From contig CAZTAK010000039.1 of the NCBI GenBank assembly GCA_964611585.1, positions 1 to 27,726 on the forward strand: 27,726 bases of DNA, written 5' to 3'. The first letter of the stretch is position 1. The number at the start of each line of letters is the position of its first letter. A program made the position numbers and the translations under genes. Below the pieces are notes generated by a model. The model searched no databases, had not been told where the DNA came from, and was given only the letters and a program-made list of their open reading frames with translations. Shown piece by piece: positions 8,346-16,500 of the stretch. Origin of the DNA: CAZTAK01 sp964611585 (lineage in GTDB: Bacteria > Pseudomonadota > Alphaproteobacteria > SHVP01).

Positions 8346-8456
8346 GGCGCGAGTAATGTCCCCTGGCTTGTCTTGGCCGCGCGAGGACATTAGCTTATGC
8401 GCCCGCTGTCGGCCAACGGTGCCGCGCCGGCCTGTCCGAACCATGAGCCAATAACG

Positions 8457-8744
8457 ATGAGCGGCGGATCCGCGCCTGACCTTGATACCCGTCGCAAGCA
8501 GATTCGGTTCCGAAGCTGGCACCGGGGGATGCAGGAAACCGATCTGATTCTGGGACGGTTTGCGGACCGCCACGTCGAGAGGCTCTCGGCTGAGGAACTC
8601 GACCAGTTCGAGGCACTTTTGAGGCGGCCCGATCCCGAAATCTACAACTGGATTGTCGGCTTGGAACCGGTTCCGGCCGCCCACGATACGGACTTGCTGC
8701 GCCAAATCCGAACTTTTATCCCGGGCAAAACCACCAGTGCCTGA
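8457..8744 (+). CDS. sdhE: FAD assembly factor SdhE (succinate dehydrogenase assembly factor 2)
   Basis: This 95-residue protein belongs to the SdhE/Sdh5 family, which promotes covalent attachment of FAD to the flavoprotein subunit of succinate dehydrogenase. The family signature is clear: RRKQIRFRSWHRGMQE, with the RGxxE motif at residues 23-27, followed by DLILGRFAD (29-37), FEALLRRPDPEIYNWI (51-66) and a short C-terminal tail. I chose the ATG at 8457; an in-frame ATG at 8397 would add 20 residues with no family character. Its stop (TGA, 8742-8744) lies inside the start of mfd, so the two are translationally coupled. The sdhE-mfd order is frequently seen in alphaproteobacteria. Confidence 0.92.
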   Translation: MSGGSAPDLDTRRKQIRFRSWHRGMQETDLILGRFADRHVERLSAEELDQFEALLRRPDPEIYNWIVGLEPVPAAHDTDLLRQIRTFIPGKTTSA

Positions 8745-11700
8745 ATTCGGCGACATCGACCGGCCCGGGCAGACGACGGTGCTGGCCGGTGCCCCGCCGG
8801 GTCTCGATGCCCGGGTTCTGGCCGATCTCGCGGTCACGCTGGCGGAACGGCGCGTCAACGAGGGTCCCGTTATTCTTCATGTGGCGCGCGACGGTGAACG
8901 CATGCGGCTTCTTGAAGAATCGCTCGCGTTCTTTGCCCCCGATCTTCGGATTCTGTCCTTTCCGGCATGGGATTGCCTGCCCTACGACCGCGTCTCGCCC
9001 CATCCGAAAGTCACCGCCGAGCGGGTCGGTGCCCTGGCATTGCTGGTGAGTTCACCGCCGGAGTTGATGCCCGCGATCGTGCTGACGACGGTCAATTCGG
9101 TGTTGCAGCGCGTGCCGGGGCGGGAGGCGGTATCAGCGGCGTCATACAGCGCCCGTTCCGGCGACACCATCGACCGCGAAGCGCTCTTGGGGTTCCTCGC
9201 CCAGAACGGTTACGAGCGCGCCGGCACTGTCCGCGAAGCCGGTGAATTTGCCGTTCGTGGCGGCATCGTTGACGTATTTCCACCCGGCGCCGATGAGCCG
9301 TTGCGTCTCGACCTGTTTGGCGACGAACTGGAAGCGGTGCGCGCCTTTGATCCCCTGACGCAAATTACGACGCGCCGAACGACGGGACTTGCGCTCGGGC
9401 CCGTCGGTGAGGTGCGCCTGGACGAGACCGCAGTTCAGTGCTTTCGCGCCGGGTACCGCGAGGCGTTCGGACCGGTCACCCGCGACGACCCGCTTTACCG
9501 CGCGATCAGCGAGGGACGCCGCCATATCGGCATGGACCATTGGCTACCGCTGTTTCACGAGCACCTGGAAACGGTCTTCGATCTGGTTCCAGAAGCGATG
9601 GTGACGATGGACGGCCTCACAGGACAAGCGGTAACCGCGCGATTTGAAATGATTCAGGAACAATACGCAGCGCGCGAAGTTCGCCGCGGGTCGAGAACGG
9701 AGACGCCCTACAATCCGCTGCCCCCGGACCGGCTCTATTTGACCGCCGAGGAATGGAATGAGCGGCTTGCGACCCGCGCCCGCGCTGTATTCGGATCCTA
9801 CGGAACTGAGGCGGTGGAGGCGCTGCGAATCGAGATCGGCGGCCGGTCGGGTCGCAATTTTGCGGAGGAGCGCGCCAAAGAAGACCTCGACTTGTTTGCC
9901 ACCGCCCGCGAACACGCCGACGCGCTCCGGCGTGTGGGGCGGCGAATCGTTGTCGCCTGCTTCAGTGAAGGCTCGCGCGAACGGATGCGGGTGCTGATGG
10001 ATCAGCACGAATGGGGACCGACACGGACTATCGCCTCCTGGCCGGAGGCGAGCGCGCTTCCTGCCGGCACGGCCGCGCTTGCGATACTAGGACTGGAGCA
10101 GAGCGCAACCGCCGGCGACATAGCCATCGTTTCGGAACCGGACCTTCTTGGTGATCGTCTGGTGCGGAGAGTGCGGCGGGCGCGACGGGCCGAGGCCTTT
10201 CTGACAGAAGTGTCGAGCCTTGCGCCCGGCGATTTCGTCGTTCACCTCGATCACGGCATCGGACGCTACGAAGGACTTCAGACCCTCGATGTCGCCGGGG
10301 CGCCGCACGATTGTGTATGGTTGAGTTACGCGGGTGGTGATCGACTGTTCATTCCAGTCGAGAATATTGAAGTGTTATCGCGCTACGGATCGTCCGAATC
10401 TGCGGTCGCGCTCGACCGGATCGGGGGTGCCGGTTGGCAGGCACGCAAGGCGCGTCTGAAAGAGCGCATCCGCGAAATAGCCGACGAACTGATCAAGGTT
10501 GCAGCTGCGCGCGTCGAACGTAGGGCGCCGGTCCTGACGCCGCCGCCCGGTCTTTACGAAGATTTCTGCGCACGGTTTCCCTTCGATCTTACCCCCGACC
10601 AGCAAACCGCCATTGACGACATCGTTGACAACCTCGGATCCGGGCAGCCCGCGGACCGGTTGATTTGCGGCGACGTCGGTTACGGCAAGACCGAAGTCGC
10701 GCTACGGGCGGCCTTTATTGCCGCGATGGCCGGGAAACAGGTGGCAGTGGTCGTTCCGACAACGCTGTTATGCCGCCAGCATTACGACACTTTCAGCAAC
10801 AGGTTTGCAGGTTTTCCGGTGCGAATTGCACAAATATCAAGAATGATAGGCGCCAAGGACGCGGCGATAGCGCGCGAGGCGCTGGCGGACGGGCAGGTGG
10901 ACATCGTTATCGGCACCCATGCCTTGCTGACGAATAAACTGACCTTCAGGAACCTGGGTCTGCTCGTGGTCGATGAGGAGCAGCACTTCGGCGTGGCGCA
11001 CAAGGAACGCCTCAAACAATTGCGATCCGACGTCCATGTCCTGACGATGACGGCGACGCCGATCCCGCGGACATTGCAAATGGCGATGACAGGCCTGCGC
11101 GACCTCAGCCTGATCGCGACGCCGCCAGTGGACCGCATGGCGGTGCGGACATTTATCCTGCCCTTCGACGAAGTCACGGTTCGGGAAGCCATCCTTCGCG
11201 AGCAGTTCAGGGGCGGACAGACATTTTTCGTCTGTCCCCGAATCCGCGATATTGCCGATGCCGAGGCGTTCCTTCGTGCGAATGTGGCGGAAGCGAAATT
11301 CGCCATCGCCCATGGAAGAATTCCAGCGGCCGATCTCGACCGCGTCATGCAGTCGTTTTACGACGGCGCTTTCGATGTCCTGCTGTCGACGAATATCATC
11401 GAGTCGGGGCTGGATATTCCCGCTGCCAATACCATGATCGTCTATCGCGCGGACCGGTTTGGGCTGGCGCAGCTATACCAGTTGCGGGGCCGCATCGGCC
11501 GCTCGAAGGTTCGCGCCTATGCCTACCTGACAGTGCTGCGCGGAAAGACGCCTTCGGCGAATGCCGAGCAACGGCTTCACGTGATGGAGTCCCTGGACGA
11601 ACTGGGTGCCGGTTTTAGCCTTGCCAGCTACGATCTCGACAATCGCGGGGCGGGGAACCTGCTTGGCGAGGAGCAGTCGGGTCACATCAAGGAAGTCGGA

Positions 11701-12294
11701 ATCGAACTGTACCAGGAGATGCTCGAGGAAGCCGTCGCGGCCGCACGCGACACACCGAACGAGGCCGCCGGCGCCGAAAAATGGTCGCCTCAGGTCGGCC
11801 TTGGAACCTCGGTCCTGATTCCCGATACCTATGTCGCCGATCTCGACGCCCGCCTCGGGCTTTACCGCCGGCTCGCGCGACTGGAATCAGCCGCCGATAT
11901 TGACGCCATGGCCGCCGAGTTGATTGACCGGTTCGGGCCCTATCCCGACGAGGTGCAGCACCTGCTGGATGTCGTCGGTATCAAAAGCCTGTGCCGGTCC
12001 GCGGGAATCGAGAAACTGGAGGCCGGGCCCCGGGGAGCCACCATCAATTTCCGCGACAACCGCTTCGAAAATCCGGCCGGACTGGTCCAGTTTATCGGCG
12101 ACCAGGCCGGAACATCCAAGCTGCGCCCCGATCACACGCTGGTCTATATCCGTAACTGGGACGACGATATCGACCGGTTGGCGGGGGTGCGCCGGTTGGT
12201 GGCCGATCTTGCGCAGATTGCGTCTCAGGCGTCGGTGACGGCCTCCGGTCCCGACTCCGATTCAGATTCTGCCTCGAGTCGGTCGAACACCTGA
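8737..12294 (+). CDS. mfd: Transcription-repair coupling factor Mfd
   Basis: Mfd displaces RNA polymerase stalled at DNA lesions and recruits UvrA for nucleotide excision repair. The 1185-residue product carries the UvrB-like module (first ~330 residues, with ILSFPAWDCLPYDRVSPHP), the RNA polymerase-interacting domain (GDFVVHLDHGIGRYEG near 498) and the RecG-like translocase. Within the translocase are Walker A GDVGYGKT near 645, the DEEQ box near 746, TATPIPRTLQM near 772 and QLRGRIGRS near 917. The C-terminal D7 domain follows. I chose the GTG at 8737, which overlaps the sdhE stop by 8 bases; the frame extends upstream only within sdhE. The last residues are a Ser/Asp-rich tail (TASGPDSDSDSASS) that lies antisense to the end of the neighbouring dsbA-like pseudogene. 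Confidence 0.96.
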   Translation: MPEFGDIDRPGQTTVLAGAPPGLDARVLADLAVTLAERRVNEGPVILHVARDGERMRLLEESLAFFAPDLRILSFPAWDCLPYDRVSPHPKVTAERVGALALLVSSPPELMPAIVLTTVNSVLQRVPGREAVSAASYSARSGDTIDREALLGFLAQNGYERAGTVREAGEFAVRGGIVDVFPPGADEPLRLDLFGDELEAVRAFDPLTQITTRRTTGLALGPVGEVRLDETAVQCFRAGYREAFGPVTRDDPLYRAISEGRRHIGMDHWLPLFHEHLETVFDLVPEAMVTMDGLTGQAVTARFEMIQEQYAAREVRRGSRTETPYNPLPPDRLYLTAEEWNERLATRARAVFGSYGTEAVEALRIEIGGRSGRNFAEERAKEDLDLFATAREHADALRRVGRRIVVACFSEGSRERMRVLMDQHEWGPTRTIASWPEASALPAGTAALAILGLEQSATAGDIAIVSEPDLLGDRLVRRVRRARRAEAFLTEVSSLAPGDFVVHLDHGIGRYEGLQTLDVAGAPHDCVWLSYAGGDRLFIPVENIEVLSRYGSSESAVALDRIGGAGWQARKARLKERIREIADELIKVAAARVERRAPVLTPPPGLYEDFCARFPFDLTPDQQTAIDDIVDNLGSGQPADRLICGDVGYGKTEVALRAAFIAAMAGKQVAVVVPTTLLCRQHYDTFSNRFAGFPVRIAQISRMIGAKDAAIAREALADGQVDIVIGTHALLTNKLTFRNLGLLVVDEEQHFGVAHKERLKQLRSDVHVLTMTATPIPRTLQMAMTGLRDLSLIATPPVDRMAVRTFILPFDEVTVREAILREQFRGGQTFFVCPRIRDIADAEAFLRANVAEAKFAIAHGRIPAADLDRVMQSFYDGAFDVLLSTNIIESGLDIPAANTMIVYRADRFGLAQLYQLRGRIGRSKVRAYAYLTVLRGKTPSANAEQRLHVMESLDELGAGFSLASYDLDNRGAGNLLGEEQSGHIKEVGIELYQEMLEEAVAAARDTPNEAAGAEKWSPQVGLGTSVLIPDTYVADLDARLGLYRRLARLESAADIDAMAAELIDRFGPYPDEVQHLLDVVGIKSLCRSAGIEKLEAGPRGATINFRDNRFENPAGLVQFIGDQAGTSKLRPDHTLVYIRNWDDDIDRLAGVRRLVADLAQIASQASVTASGPDSDSDSASSRSNT

Positions 12295-12889
12295 AGGAAG
12301 ACATCAGGTTCGTGGGCGCCCTGTACCGAGAGTTTATCCTCAAAAATAAATGTCTGCACGGCATGAATGCCCAACTGACAGACATGGGCGTCCTCGTTCC
12401 GGACCACTTGGTGGTCGTCCGGACCCGTGGTCTTTTCTTGACTGTATTCCGGTCCATGCCGACTGTGGCGGCGGCATCGGCCAGAACCGTGTGATCGCCG
12501 ATATCCTGGTTGTCGACAAAATAACGTGTGAACAGAGTCTCTACGATTTCATCCTGGAGGCCCGCCTCCTGAGCCCAACGGATGACGCGATGAGAATCGA
12601 CCGTGTTGGGGACCCGCGACATAGTCTCGAACTTGAAATCGAAATCGACCGAGCGCCCCGCCGCCCGCAGTGCCGCAAGCATGTCTTCCGGGTAGGTCTC
12701 GCGGCCGAATTTGGCTTTGAGGTAGCCCTTGCGGTCGATCCCTTCCGCCGGCATGTCGGGGTTGAGCTGAAAAGGGTGCCAAGTGACCTCAACGTCGAGA
12801 TCGGGCCGCCGTGCGAGCGCGGCTTCAAGGCGGCGCTTGCCTACCAAACACCAGGGACAGATGGTGTCGGAAATGATATCGATTTTCAT
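12225..12889 (-). pseudogene. Frameshifted FrnE-like DsbA family oxidoreductase
   Basis: The 5' part encodes a DsbA-family (FrnE-like) thioredoxin-fold protein with the redox motif CPWC at residues 11-14 and typical following sequence (VTWHPFQLNPDMP). After about residue 150 (DRNTV) the frame is lost. The family sequence resumes in another minus-strand frame with RNEDAHVCQLGIHAVQTFIFEDKL and ends at 12225. Restoring one base within the run at about 12429-12439 (coding AAGAAAAGACC) gives a 221-codon protein of normal family length. In addition the cis-proline that contacts the active site (normally GVPTF) is Gln (AVQTF), which argues for genuine decay rather than only a sequencing error. No signal peptide is present, as usual for the cytoplasmic FrnE group. 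The 3' end overlaps mfd by 70 bases, convergently. Confidence 0.82.
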
Positions 12890-12964
12890 GCCCCGATTAT
12901 AGGGGTTCAGGTTCGGCCCCGCGAGCCGCTCTGGATCACAAACTAGCGAACCCGCGAGGTGTCG

Positions 12965-14302
12965 TCAGACGATTGTGGCGCGATCGCGGGCTCGGGTGAT
13001 CAACTTTTTCGGTGTGTCGCCGGGCTCATGGGCGGCAATGCCGGCCTTCATGGTGACCTGCAACGGTTCATCGACTTCGGGGACGGCAAACTCGGTGTTG
13101 GTAATGACCCCGGCGATGCGGTGCAGCGCCGGCTCTGATTCTGCCAGCGAGGTCTCCGGAAGCAAGACACAGAACTGATCGCCGGAGTAGCGGCCAATGA
13201 CATCTTCACCGCGAACCAGGTTGCCGATCAGGGTGCCGATCTGCCGCAGCAGGCGATCGCCCGCGATGTATCCCAAATTGGTGTTGACGTAGGCGATGCC
13301 CTTCATGTCGAAGAAGCCGACGGACAGATTCTTTTCCCTCAATTCGGCATCTTCGATCAGGGACGAAAGATGTTCGTGTAGGAATCCGTAGCTGTAGAGG
13401 CCGGTCAGACCGTCGCTCGTCATTGCGGTCCGCGCTTGATGAAAGACACTGCGCATGGCACTGCGGTATTCACTCTGACGGATGAGGGCGCGGGTGCGGA
13501 TCCGCAGTTCCGCCTCGTGAACCGGAAGCAGCAGGAATTCGTTGGCGCCGGCACCGTAGACCGACGACAAATCCGCACTGGCGGCAGGGGCGGCGACCAC
13601 AATCATCGGCAGATTATACAGTCTGGAATTGCGCCGTACGTCTTCGCAGAATATCAAAACATCGGATCGATCCGCCGTCACTGTAACGATCAGCGCGTCG
13701 CACGGGTTGCCGAGAAGATAATCCATTGCGGCGTAGGCGTCGCCAGCCACATTGACGTCCGCTTCGCCTGAGTATGCCTTCGCAAGGGCCTTTGTATCCG
13801 CCCCATCCTGCCCAAGTATCAAGATGAGCGGACGCGGCGTGCGCGCCTCGAATTCGACGCTACGGGGGGCCTCGACACCGAACTTTTGGGCGGTTGTGTG
13901 GCGCCGGGCGATCTCTTCCTGCATCTTGTTCAGGCGGACCAGTGAGGTCAGGCGTGAAAACAGTTCGATCTTGTTAACCGGCCGGGATAGAAAATCGGCC
14001 ATGCCGTTGTCGATGTCCGCCGTCCGGCGCTCTCCCTCAGGGTCTTCGCCAACCACGATCAGCGGCATGTGTTCGGCCCGCCAATGGTCTTTGAGGGATT
14101 GAATGGTGTCTGCGTTGTCGCTGCCGTCGGTAGTGGAATTGTAGATCGCAACGTCGGGGCGGGCCTTGCCGACGATTGCCGTGGCCTCATCGAGGGTCTC
14201 TGCTACGAACGGTCGATAGCCGTTGTCCTTCAGCAGGGAATCAATGGCGAGGGGTTGAGATTCGCCCTGGTCAAAAACGAGGACGCGCGCGGAAAAAGGC
14301 AT
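12965..14302 (-). CDS. PleD-like dual-receiver protein with a degenerate GGDEF domain
   Basis: The 445-residue product has the PleD architecture REC-REC-GGDEF, but its catalytic and phosphoacceptor positions are degenerate. In REC1 (about 6-124) the phosphoacceptor position is Asn55 (RPDVAIYNS). In REC2 (about 157-275) it is Thr207 (CDALIVT). The GGDEF signature (373-377) reads SGDQF, replacing the catalytic Glu, and the usual FK..ND motif is DMKGIAYVNTN (332-342). By contrast the product-binding I-site RxxD is intact as RGED (364-367), correctly spaced five residues before the signature. The likely role is therefore c-di-GMP sensing or scaffolding rather than synthesis; that is inference from known degenerate GGDEF receptors. 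The ATG at 14302 gives a normal REC N-terminus. It is divergent from an SDR gene. Confidence 0.88.
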   Translation of the reverse strand: MPFSARVLVFDQGESQPLAIDSLLKDNGYRPFVAETLDEATAIVGKARPDVAIYNSTTDGSDNADTIQSLKDHWRAEHMPLIVVGEDPEGERRTADIDNGMADFLSRPVNKIELFSRLTSLVRLNKMQEEIARRHTTAQKFGVEAPRSVEFEARTPRPLILILGQDGADTKALAKAYSGEADVNVAGDAYAAMDYLLGNPCDALIVTVTADRSDVLIFCEDVRRNSRLYNLPMIVVAAPAASADLSSVYGAGANEFLLLPVHEAELRIRTRALIRQSEYRSAMRSVFHQARTAMTSDGLTGLYSYGFLHEHLSSLIEDAELREKNLSVGFFDMKGIAYVNTNLGYIAGDRLLRQIGTLIGNLVRGEDVIGRYSGDQFCVLLPETSLAESEPALHRIAGVITNTEFAVPEVDEPLQVTMKAGIAAHEPGDTPKKLITRARDRATIV

Positions 14303-14347
14303 GGCGGGACCTATTTGGAATGAGAACGGAACGGTAATCTCTTATCG

Positions 14348-14362
14348 TTAATTTTTTCTTAT
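14348..14362. promoter_or_regulatory. Candidate CtrA-type box upstream of the PleD-like gene
   Basis: The sequence TTAA-N7-TTAT matches 7 of 8 positions of the alphaproteobacterial CtrA consensus TTAA-N7-TTAA. It lies in an AT-rich patch about 50 bases upstream of the PleD-like start and about 85 bases upstream of the SDR start. The same patch contains CTTATCG twice (14341-14347 and 14358-14364). Matches in AT-rich DNA can be accidental and I cannot test binding. Confidence 0.28.
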
Positions 14363-14445
14363 CGGGTTGCCGGGGGACGCCACCAAACCTACAGTCGGGA
14401 ACGGGTCCCTCAGTCTCACGAGACGGAGAGAACGGGAGACGAATA

Positions 14446-15213
14446 GTGGCATCGCCCTATATTCTCGACGGAAAAGTAGCCCTCGTAACCGGGGCCTCAA
14501 GCGGTCTTGGGCGCCAATTCGCACTGAGCCTGGCGCGTGCCGGCGCAAAGGTGGGGCTGGCCGCGCGGCGAACGGCGAACCTTGAGGAATTGGCAAGCGA
14601 AATCGAGGCATTCGACGGTAGAGCCTTGCCGTTTTTGATGGACGTGGGCGATCCAGCCAATATCCGGAGTGCCGTCGAGGCGGTGGAAACCGAACTTGGA
14701 CCGATCGGGATTCTGGTTAACAGCGCCGGCATTTCAATCGAGCGATTCATTACCGATTTTCCGGTCGAGGACTACGACCGCTTGATGAACACGAACGTGC
14801 GGGGCACGTTTCTGGTGTCGCAGGAGGTTGGGCGGCACATGATCCGGTGCGGCGAGGGCGGTAAGATCGTCAATATTGCCTCCATATTGGGCAGCACGGT
14901 GGTGCCAATGCTGTCTGTTTATTGCATGTCCAAGGCCGCGGTCATCCAGATGACGCGGGCGTTAGCGCTTGAATGGGCGCGCCACAATATTCAGGTCAAC
15001 GCCCTCGCGCCCGGATACATCGAAACCGAAATCAACGCCGAGCACTTCCAAACCGAGATCGGTCAAGCACAGATTTCCCGGCTGTTGCGTAAGCGGATCG
15101 GAAATCCGTACGACCTTGATGCCGGGCTTCTGCTGCTGGCTTCAGCGGGGTCCGATTTCATGACTGGGAGCGTCCTGACCTTCGATGATGGACAGACTCT
15201 TCACGGACCTTAG
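14446..15213 (+). CDS. Short-chain dehydrogenase/reductase (classical SDR)
   Basis: This 255-residue NAD(P)-dependent oxidoreductase is of the classical SDR type. The dinucleotide-binding TGASSGLG is at residues 15-22. A VNSAG variant of the NNAG motif is at 91-95. The catalytic Ser146, Tyr159 and Lys163 (YCMSK) are correctly spaced. PGYIETEIN (near 189-197) is the usual post-catalytic PG segment. ARR after the second strand suggests NADPH preference. It resembles 3-oxoacyl-ACP reductase-like enzymes in sequence, but the substrate is not determinable. The start is GTG at 14446, supported by GGGAGAC upstream. It is monocistronic by position, divergent from the PleD-like gene, with a hairpin after its stop. 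Confidence 0.9.
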   Translation: MASPYILDGKVALVTGASSGLGRQFALSLARAGAKVGLAARRTANLEELASEIEAFDGRALPFLMDVGDPANIRSAVEAVETELGPIGILVNSAGISIERFITDFPVEDYDRLMNTNVRGTFLVSQEVGRHMIRCGEGGKIVNIASILGSTVVPMLSVYCMSKAAVIQMTRALALEWARHNIQVNALAPGYIETEINAEHFQTEIGQAQISRLLRKRIGNPYDLDAGLLLLASAGSDFMTGSVLTFDDGQTLHGP

Positions 15214-15527
15214 CAGATGGCAAGGATGAAGGGTTCGAGGCCGGCGCCGAGGCGGGGACCGGCAGCCTCCGCCGGCGGCCTTGTTGTGCGGCGTTAACGC
15301 TGTAACCTATTGAATGCGGCGCGAATTCGGACGGCGACTTCACCTCAAAGTGATCCCCGAATTTTCGTAAAATTGTATCTATTTTTCAACGACTTGACCC
15401 CCCTGACTCTTGGGGCCGGGCGGACCATTTTTGTATCATAGGCGTGCTGTAGAAGACGCAGGCCTCCGTTTCGCCGCGTGTCGAATGCCACGGCGCGATA
15501 TAGGAATCAATTCAGGTGAGGGACAAG
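15214..15527. other. Intergenic region between the SDR and flagellin genes
   Basis: No gene is seen. The left part holds a GC-rich hairpin (15241-15275). At 15291-15300 there is a perfect 10-base palindrome GCGTTAACGC containing a TTAAC half-site. An AT-rich patch at about 15360-15390 precedes the flagellin leader, but I find neither a convincing sigma-54 (TGGCAC/TTGC) nor sigma-28 promoter match. GAGGGAC before the ATG at 15528 is the flagellin ribosome binding site. Confidence 0.45.
15241..15275 (+). terminator. GC-rich hairpin after the SDR gene
   Basis: CCGGCG and GAGGC pair with GCCTC and CGCCGG around an 11-base loop, an 11-bp stem with a 2-base bulge. It lies 27 bases after the SDR stop. 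The following bases (CGGCCTTGTTG) are only weakly T-rich, so intrinsic termination is uncertain. Confidence 0.38.
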
Positions 15528-16343
15528 ATGGTCCACTCAATCAACAATAACGAATCTTCTAATCTCGGAATCCAGCAACTCAATCAAACGACAAGAGATC
15601 TCAAAACCAGCCAGCAACGTATTTCGACCGGCCTCAAGATCAACGGGCCGAAGGACGACGCCGCAACATTTGCCATTGCACAAACACTGCGTGGACAGTC
15701 GGCCGGCGCGGCCGCGGCACAAGCCGCGTTGAGCGTTGGCGAATCGACCGTTGGCACCGCGCTGTCGGCAAGCCAAGTCGTGACCGATCTTATGGTCGAG
15801 ATAAAAGGCAAGGTGCTCCAAGCCAATCAGGAAGGCCTCAGCACCGCCTCGCGCAATGCGATCAACGCCGAATTCAACGTCCTGCGCGATCAGTTGGGAA
15901 CGGTGATCGCAACGGCCTCATTCAATGGCACAAATCTGATCGAATCGGGGGCCCAGAACCTCGAGGTGCTGGCCGACGAGGCGGGAACTACGATTACAGT
16001 CGATGCCCAAAACCTCAGTAGTGTCGGGCTTGGCATCGATACCATGTCGCTTGCGACGTTCCGCGATGCCCAAAACGCGCTGAGTTCCATCGACTCCGCG
16101 ATCGACCAGGCGAATTCCGGTGCCGCCTCCCTCGGGTCCGCCGCCCTTCGGTTGGAAAACCAAAATGACTTTTCCAACCGTCTGGAAGACATATTGAACG
16201 AAGGGATCGGAAATCTGATTGATGCGGACCTCGGCGAAGAAGGTGCAAATCTGGCGGCAAATAGTGTGAAGGAGGAACTCGGGCTTCGGACGTTGGCGAT
16301 TGCCAATGCCGGTCCGCGTGCGATTTTGTCGTTGTTCCGCTGA
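15528..16343 (+). CDS. Flagellin
   Basis: This 271-residue protein is a short flagellin, the filament subunit exported by the flagellar type III apparatus. The N-terminal D0/D1 region shows TSQQRISTGLKINGPKDD and ATFAIAQTLRG. The C-terminal D1/D0 helix region ends in LAIANAGPRAILSLFR, matching the usual LSLFR end. There is almost no D2/D3 hypervariable insert, only a short region near residues 140-175, as in many alphaproteobacteria. No signal peptide is present, as expected. I chose the ATG at 15528 because GAGGGAC lies 6 bases upstream; an in-frame GTG at 15516 is less likely. No other flagellar gene (flaF, flbT, fliD, hook genes) is nearby, so the gene is solitary here. A strong terminator follows the stop. 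Confidence 0.94.
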   Translation: MVHSINNNESSNLGIQQLNQTTRDLKTSQQRISTGLKINGPKDDAATFAIAQTLRGQSAGAAAAQAALSVGESTVGTALSASQVVTDLMVEIKGKVLQANQEGLSTASRNAINAEFNVLRDQLGTVIATASFNGTNLIESGAQNLEVLADEAGTTITVDAQNLSSVGLGIDTMSLATFRDAQNALSSIDSAIDQANSGAASLGSAALRLENQNDFSNRLEDILNEGIGNLIDADLGEEGANLAANSVKEELGLRTLAIANAGPRAILSLFR

Positions 16344-16363
16344 TTCGGAGTAAATTGGCAACA

Positions 16364-16395
16364 GGGAAGGGGCCGATTTAGGCCCCTTCTTTGTT
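16364..16395 (+). terminator. Intrinsic terminator of the flagellin gene
   Basis: A perfect 9-bp stem GAAGGGGCC / GGCCCCTTC (16366-16374 and 16381-16389) encloses the loop GATTTA and is followed by TTTGTT. It lies about 22 bases after the flagellin stop. Confidence 0.9.
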
Positions 16396-16500
16396 GCACT
16401 CGGGCGGCCCTGGCCCGATTTGATAGGCGTGACGGACACCCGTCGTGCCATCATGGCCACCCCCGGGCTCACATAAATTCCGAGAGGCCGTGGAAACTGT

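Noticed and set aside
8346..8858. N-terminal extension of RecG by up to 171 residues
   Set aside because: The extension runs antisense through sdhE and into mfd, and RecG family length and sequence begin at about 8345.
15360..15440. Sigma-28 or sigma-54 promoter for flagellin
   Set aside because: The best TAAA-N16 match has only three of eight bases of the second element, and no TGGCAC/TTGC pair with correct spacing was found.
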